DNA of 26,217 nucleotides, taken from positions 1-26,217 of the forward strand of contig JAEWYP010000100.1 of assembly GCA_023395615.1 (NCBI GenBank), written 5' to 3'. Numbering within the stretch: position 1 is the first letter of the stretch; every line of letters starts with the position of its first letter. The stretch comes from Bacillota bacterium (GTDB lineage: Bacteria; Bacillota; Clostridia; Christensenellales; Aristaeellaceae). A model generated the notes under the pieces. That model saw only the letters and a program-made list of their open reading frames with translations. It was not told where the DNA came from and ran no database searches. Below are positions 23,756 to 26,217 of the stretch, piece after piece. Both the position numbers and the translations under genes were made by a program.

Positions 23756-24604
23756 TTGAACCGACTACATTGGAAGAAATTTTTCTCGTCGTCGAAATGG
23801 GTTACGGTCGTGTGGGTGCTGGGGCTGATCGTGGTGTGGGAAATCGGCGCGACGGTTGTGGCGGGCGTAAAACGTACGCCGGAAAACGTGCTGCCGCATC
23901 TGTACCAGATTATCGGCTCCGTGTTCAGCACCCAAAAGGTGAACGGTACGCAGACCGCTACGCAGATTGTGCTGTCCAACGCGTGGGTTACACTGGAACG
24001 CGCGGGCATCGGTTTTGTACTGGGTGCGGCGGTGGGTTTTTTGCTGGCGCTGCTGATGAGCCGCTTTACAGCGGTTGAAAAAATGGTGTTCCCGTATCTG
24101 ATGATTATTCAGATGATCCCGATTCTCGGCATGGCCCCGATCGTGCTGGCCATTACCAAGGATATTGATAAAAGCCGTATTGTGATCGCCGCCATCCTTA
24201 CGTTTTATCCGGTGGCAACCAATACGCTTTCCGGCTTTAAAGCGGTGGAAAAGGAGAAACGGGAGCTGATGTATTCGCTGGCGGCGAGCCGCTGGGACAT
24301 CTACCGTAAACTGCTGATACCCTACTGCATTCCCTACCTGTTTACGGGCCTTAAAATCGCGGCCCCGATGGCGATCACCGCCTCCATTCTGGTGGATACG
24401 CTGCAGGGCGGCGGCGGATTGGGCTGTATGATGAGCCAGAGCCTGAAACACGCCATGACCATCTACGTATTCTGGCAAATCGTCTTCTTAAGCGCGATCA
24501 TCGGCATTTTAAGTTATCAGCTGATGGTGTGGCTGGAAAAGCTTCTTTCGCCCTACCCCAAAGACTTACGGGGTAGCCGGGGCACAAAGGAGCTGACCGC
24601 ATGA
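23756..24604 (+). CDS. ABC transporter permease, SsuC/TauC-like, first of two
   Basis: The product is about 282 residues with six predicted helices. The EAA loop is AASRWDIYRKLLIPYCIPYLFTGLKIA in outline, followed by ITASILVDTLQGGGGLGCMM. The frame is open from 23705 inside the ATPase gene, but a TTG at 23756, nine bases after the AGGGGG at the end of that gene, is the natural start. Its stop TGA overlaps the ATG of the second permease (ATGA), which indicates tight coupling. Having two different permeases suggests a heterodimeric channel, as seen in some pyrimidine-type importers, where Ssu and Tau systems have one permease. Confidence 0.92.
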   Translation: MNRLHWKKFFSSSKWVTVVWVLGLIVVWEIGATVVAGVKRTPENVLPHLYQIIGSVFSTQKVNGTQTATQIVLSNAWVTLERAGIGFVLGAAVGFLLALLMSRFTAVEKMVFPYLMIIQMIPILGMAPIVLAITKDIDKSRIVIAAILTFYPVATNTLSGFKAVEKEKRELMYSLAASRWDIYRKLLIPYCIPYLFTGLKIAAPMAITASILVDTLQGGGGLGCMMSQSLKHAMTIYVFWQIVFLSAIIGILSYQLMVWLEKLLSPYPKDLRGSRGTKELTA

Positions 24605-25401
24605 AGACAGCGAAAATCCTGTGGGACAAGATGTCCAGTTTTATTTATCCCGTGGCGTTCGGCGCGCTGATGCTGGTGCTGTGGGAAACCGGTATCCTCC
24701 ACAAGATTCTGGGGGCGGATACTTTTACGCTGCCGATGCCGGGGCGGATCGCAACGATTATCGAGGAGAATTTCCCCACAATCATGACCAACGTATGGGC
24801 AACGCTCATTGTGGCGCTGGGCGGGCTGGTGCTGGGGTCGCTGCTGGGGTACCTGCTGGGCATGGCGGCGGCGATTTTTACCAAGTGGGGCAAGGGCGGG
24901 CTTACGCTGGCTTCGGCGTTTAACGCTATCCCCATCATTGCCATCGCTCCGATCCTCAACAACCTGACCAAGGATGTAAGCCCGGATGCGAACATCCGCA
25001 GTATGGTGGCGAAAATTCTGGTGGTCACCATCACGTCCACCGTGGCGATGAGCGTGAACGCCTACCGTGGACTTACGGAGCTGAAGCCTTTTTCGCTGGA
25101 CCTGATGCGTTCTTACGCCGCGACCGAGCGCCAGATTTTTACAAAGCTCCGGTTGCCCAACAGTGTGCCGTTCATTTTTACGGCGCTCAGGGTAAGCGTT
25201 CCCGGCTGCGTCATCAGCGCCCTGGTCAGCGAGTACTTTGCCGAATACATCACAGGCGTCGGCCGGCAAATTAGGGAGAACATCGTGCTGGCGCAATACG
25301 CCACAGCCTGGGCGTACATCACGGTGGCGTGCGCGATGGGGATCGCGCTGTACATCATCCTGCTGGTCTTTGAACGTATTCTGCTGAAAGGGCGCAAGTA
25401 G
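24601..25401 (+). CDS. ABC transporter permease, SsuC/TauC-like, second of two
   Basis: The product is 266 residues with six predicted helices and the EAA loop AATERQIFTKLRLPNSVPFIFTALRVS in outline. It is clearly different in sequence from the first permease, so it is not a recent duplicate. The loop between helices carries NLTKDVSPDANIRSM, which aligns in position with TKDIDKSRIV in its partner. The start overlaps the previous stop codon by four bases. The binding protein gene follows after 49 bases. Confidence 0.93.
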   Translation: MKTAKILWDKMSSFIYPVAFGALMLVLWETGILHKILGADTFTLPMPGRIATIIEENFPTIMTNVWATLIVALGGLVLGSLLGYLLGMAAAIFTKWGKGGLTLASAFNAIPIIAIAPILNNLTKDVSPDANIRSMVAKILVVTITSTVAMSVNAYRGLTELKPFSLDLMRSYAATERQIFTKLRLPNSVPFIFTALRVSVPGCVISALVSEYFAEYITGVGRQIRENIVLAQYATAWAYITVACAMGIALYIILLVFERILLKGRK

Positions 25402-25450
25402 CGCACCTTCAGATGGAATAAAACCACAGCTTGTTAAGGAGGAAAAAGGG

Positions 25451-26217
25451 ATGAGGAAGGGTCACAAAAGGTTTCTCATGTTGACCGCGATGGTCATGGC
25501 ACTGATGCTGGCGGTTACCGCCGTGCCCGCAATGGCCGCAACCTATTACAGCAAGGATGCCACCGTGAAAGACGTGGTGGTGGACGCCGCTACGCAGGGT
25601 AAGGTGGGGAACTGGGGCCTTGGCAACGAGTATGAGATCCAGGCACTGCTGTCCAAGTACGGGATGCCAACCACCTTCCTGAGCCAGGCTTTTGACATGG
25701 ACGGTTTCGATGACGATTCCATCCTGCTGGCTTCCGCGATGACGTACAACGAGCTTGGCCTTGTGAAAAACGCCTATCAGGGCGGCTACAACTACGGCGA
25801 CAAGGTGAAGACCATCGACATGAACGACGAAGGCGTGGCGATGCTGGAAGATAACATCTTCACCACCGACGCGTTTGCCAAGGCCAACCCCAACACCGTA
25901 AAGGCGTTCGTGGCCGCTTCCGTAAAAGGCTGGGCTTACGCCTGCGCTAACCCCGAGGAAGCCGCGCAGATCGTGTATAAGTATGGTTCCTCCGTTTCCA
26001 GCGATCACCAGCTGTATATGGCGGGCGAGGTGAAAAAGCTGGTCGAAACCGACACCAAGGGCAACCCCGTAACCGCCTATGGCAAGATCGACGACGCGGC
26101 CATGCAGCAGACGCTGGATCTGGCCAAGACCTATATCAAGCTGACCGACTCGGTGGCCGCGGATAAACTGCAGACGTTAACGCTTGATGATATCCGCGAT
26201 TCCAGCTACTTTGACGC
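25451..26217 (+). CDS. NMT1/THI5-like substrate-binding protein, N-terminal lobe apparently deleted, 3' end outside window
   Basis: AAGGAGG lies eight bases before the ATG. The first 29 residues are a signal peptide ending AVPAMA with no lipobox Cys. Only about 20 residues later the sequence enters the middle of the NMT1/SsuA-like domain at KVGNWGLGNEYEIQALLSKYGM. It continues with FLSQAFDMDGF, ASAMTYNELGLV, MLEDNIFTTDAFAKANP, FVAASVKGWAYACANPEEA and HQLYMAGEVKKLV, all familiar family segments. The usual first 100 or so residues, with the W-x-P-x-x-x-x-G-x-x-V-A strand and the first substrate contacts, are missing, although the frame is intact. The gene runs to the window edge at codon 255 and its end must be near. 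Normal length is about 320-350 residues. Confidence 0.85.
   Translation, partial: MRKGHKRFLMLTAMVMALMLAVTAVPAMAATYYSKDATVKDVVVDAATQGKVGNWGLGNEYEIQALLSKYGMPTTFLSQAFDMDGFDDDSILLASAMTYNELGLVKNAYQGGYNYGDKVKTIDMNDEGVAMLEDNIFTTDAFAKANPNTVKAFVAASVKGWAYACANPEEAAQIVYKYGSSVSSDHQLYMAGEVKKLVETDTKGNPVTAYGKIDDAAMQQTLDLAKTYIKLTDSVAADKLQTLTLDDIRDSSYFD

Overview
The window looks like chromosomal DNA from a Gram-positive member of the Bacillota, probably an uncultured gut or rumen type Clostridia. This is inferred from strong AGGAGG-type ribosome binding sites, TTG and GTG starts, YesMN-type two-component control of sugar transporters, an AgrB/AgrD peptide pheromone pair and moderate GC content. No phage, insertion sequence or CRISPR array was seen.

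Layout. (1) 1-1128: a tRNA-Val(GAC) with a perfectly palindromic terminator, then a visibly AT-rich isochorismatase-like gene with an inverted-repeat operator. (2) 1129-8578, minus strand: a histidine kinase and AraC-type response regulator (YesM/YesN type), then an LplA/LplB/YtcP-type carbohydrate importer (binding protein plus two permeases) with its own promoter. (3) 8579-9037: a gene-free divergent intergenic region. (4) 9038-12686, plus strand: DUF5317-like membrane protein, small five-helix membrane protein, AgrB, a 40-residue AgrD pheromone precursor (too short for usual gene calling), and a membrane-bound GGDEF/HD-GYP protein. (5) 12801-19009: an AraC regulator convergent with a minus-strand alpha-galactoside operon (binding protein, two permeases, GH36 alpha-galactosidase). 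(6) 19192-19959: a TVP38/TMEM64 (VTT) membrane protein. (7) 20180-26217, plus strand: a consensus promoter and attenuator-like hairpin, class III aminotransferase, iron-type alcohol dehydrogenase, and an SsuABC/ThiXYZ-like importer with two different permeases and a binding protein that runs off the window.

How it works together. Both sugar operons lack an ATPase gene, so they probably share an MsmK-like ATPase encoded elsewhere. The last cluster fits import of an amine or amine precursor, transamination to capture nitrogen, and reduction of the resulting semialdehyde; beta-alanine (pyrimidine breakdown, PydD/PydE logic) and taurine (Toa/sulfoacetaldehyde reductase logic) are the best candidate substrates.

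The most interesting region is 9038-12686. A complete AgrBD pheromone-producing module sits in one apparent operon with a bifunctional c-di-GMP enzyme and two small membrane proteins, with no AgrC kinase or AgrA regulator in the window. It may be a peptide-signalling system wired to c-di-GMP. A second oddity is the final binding protein, which keeps a signal peptide but appears to lack about 100 residues of its N-terminal lobe.
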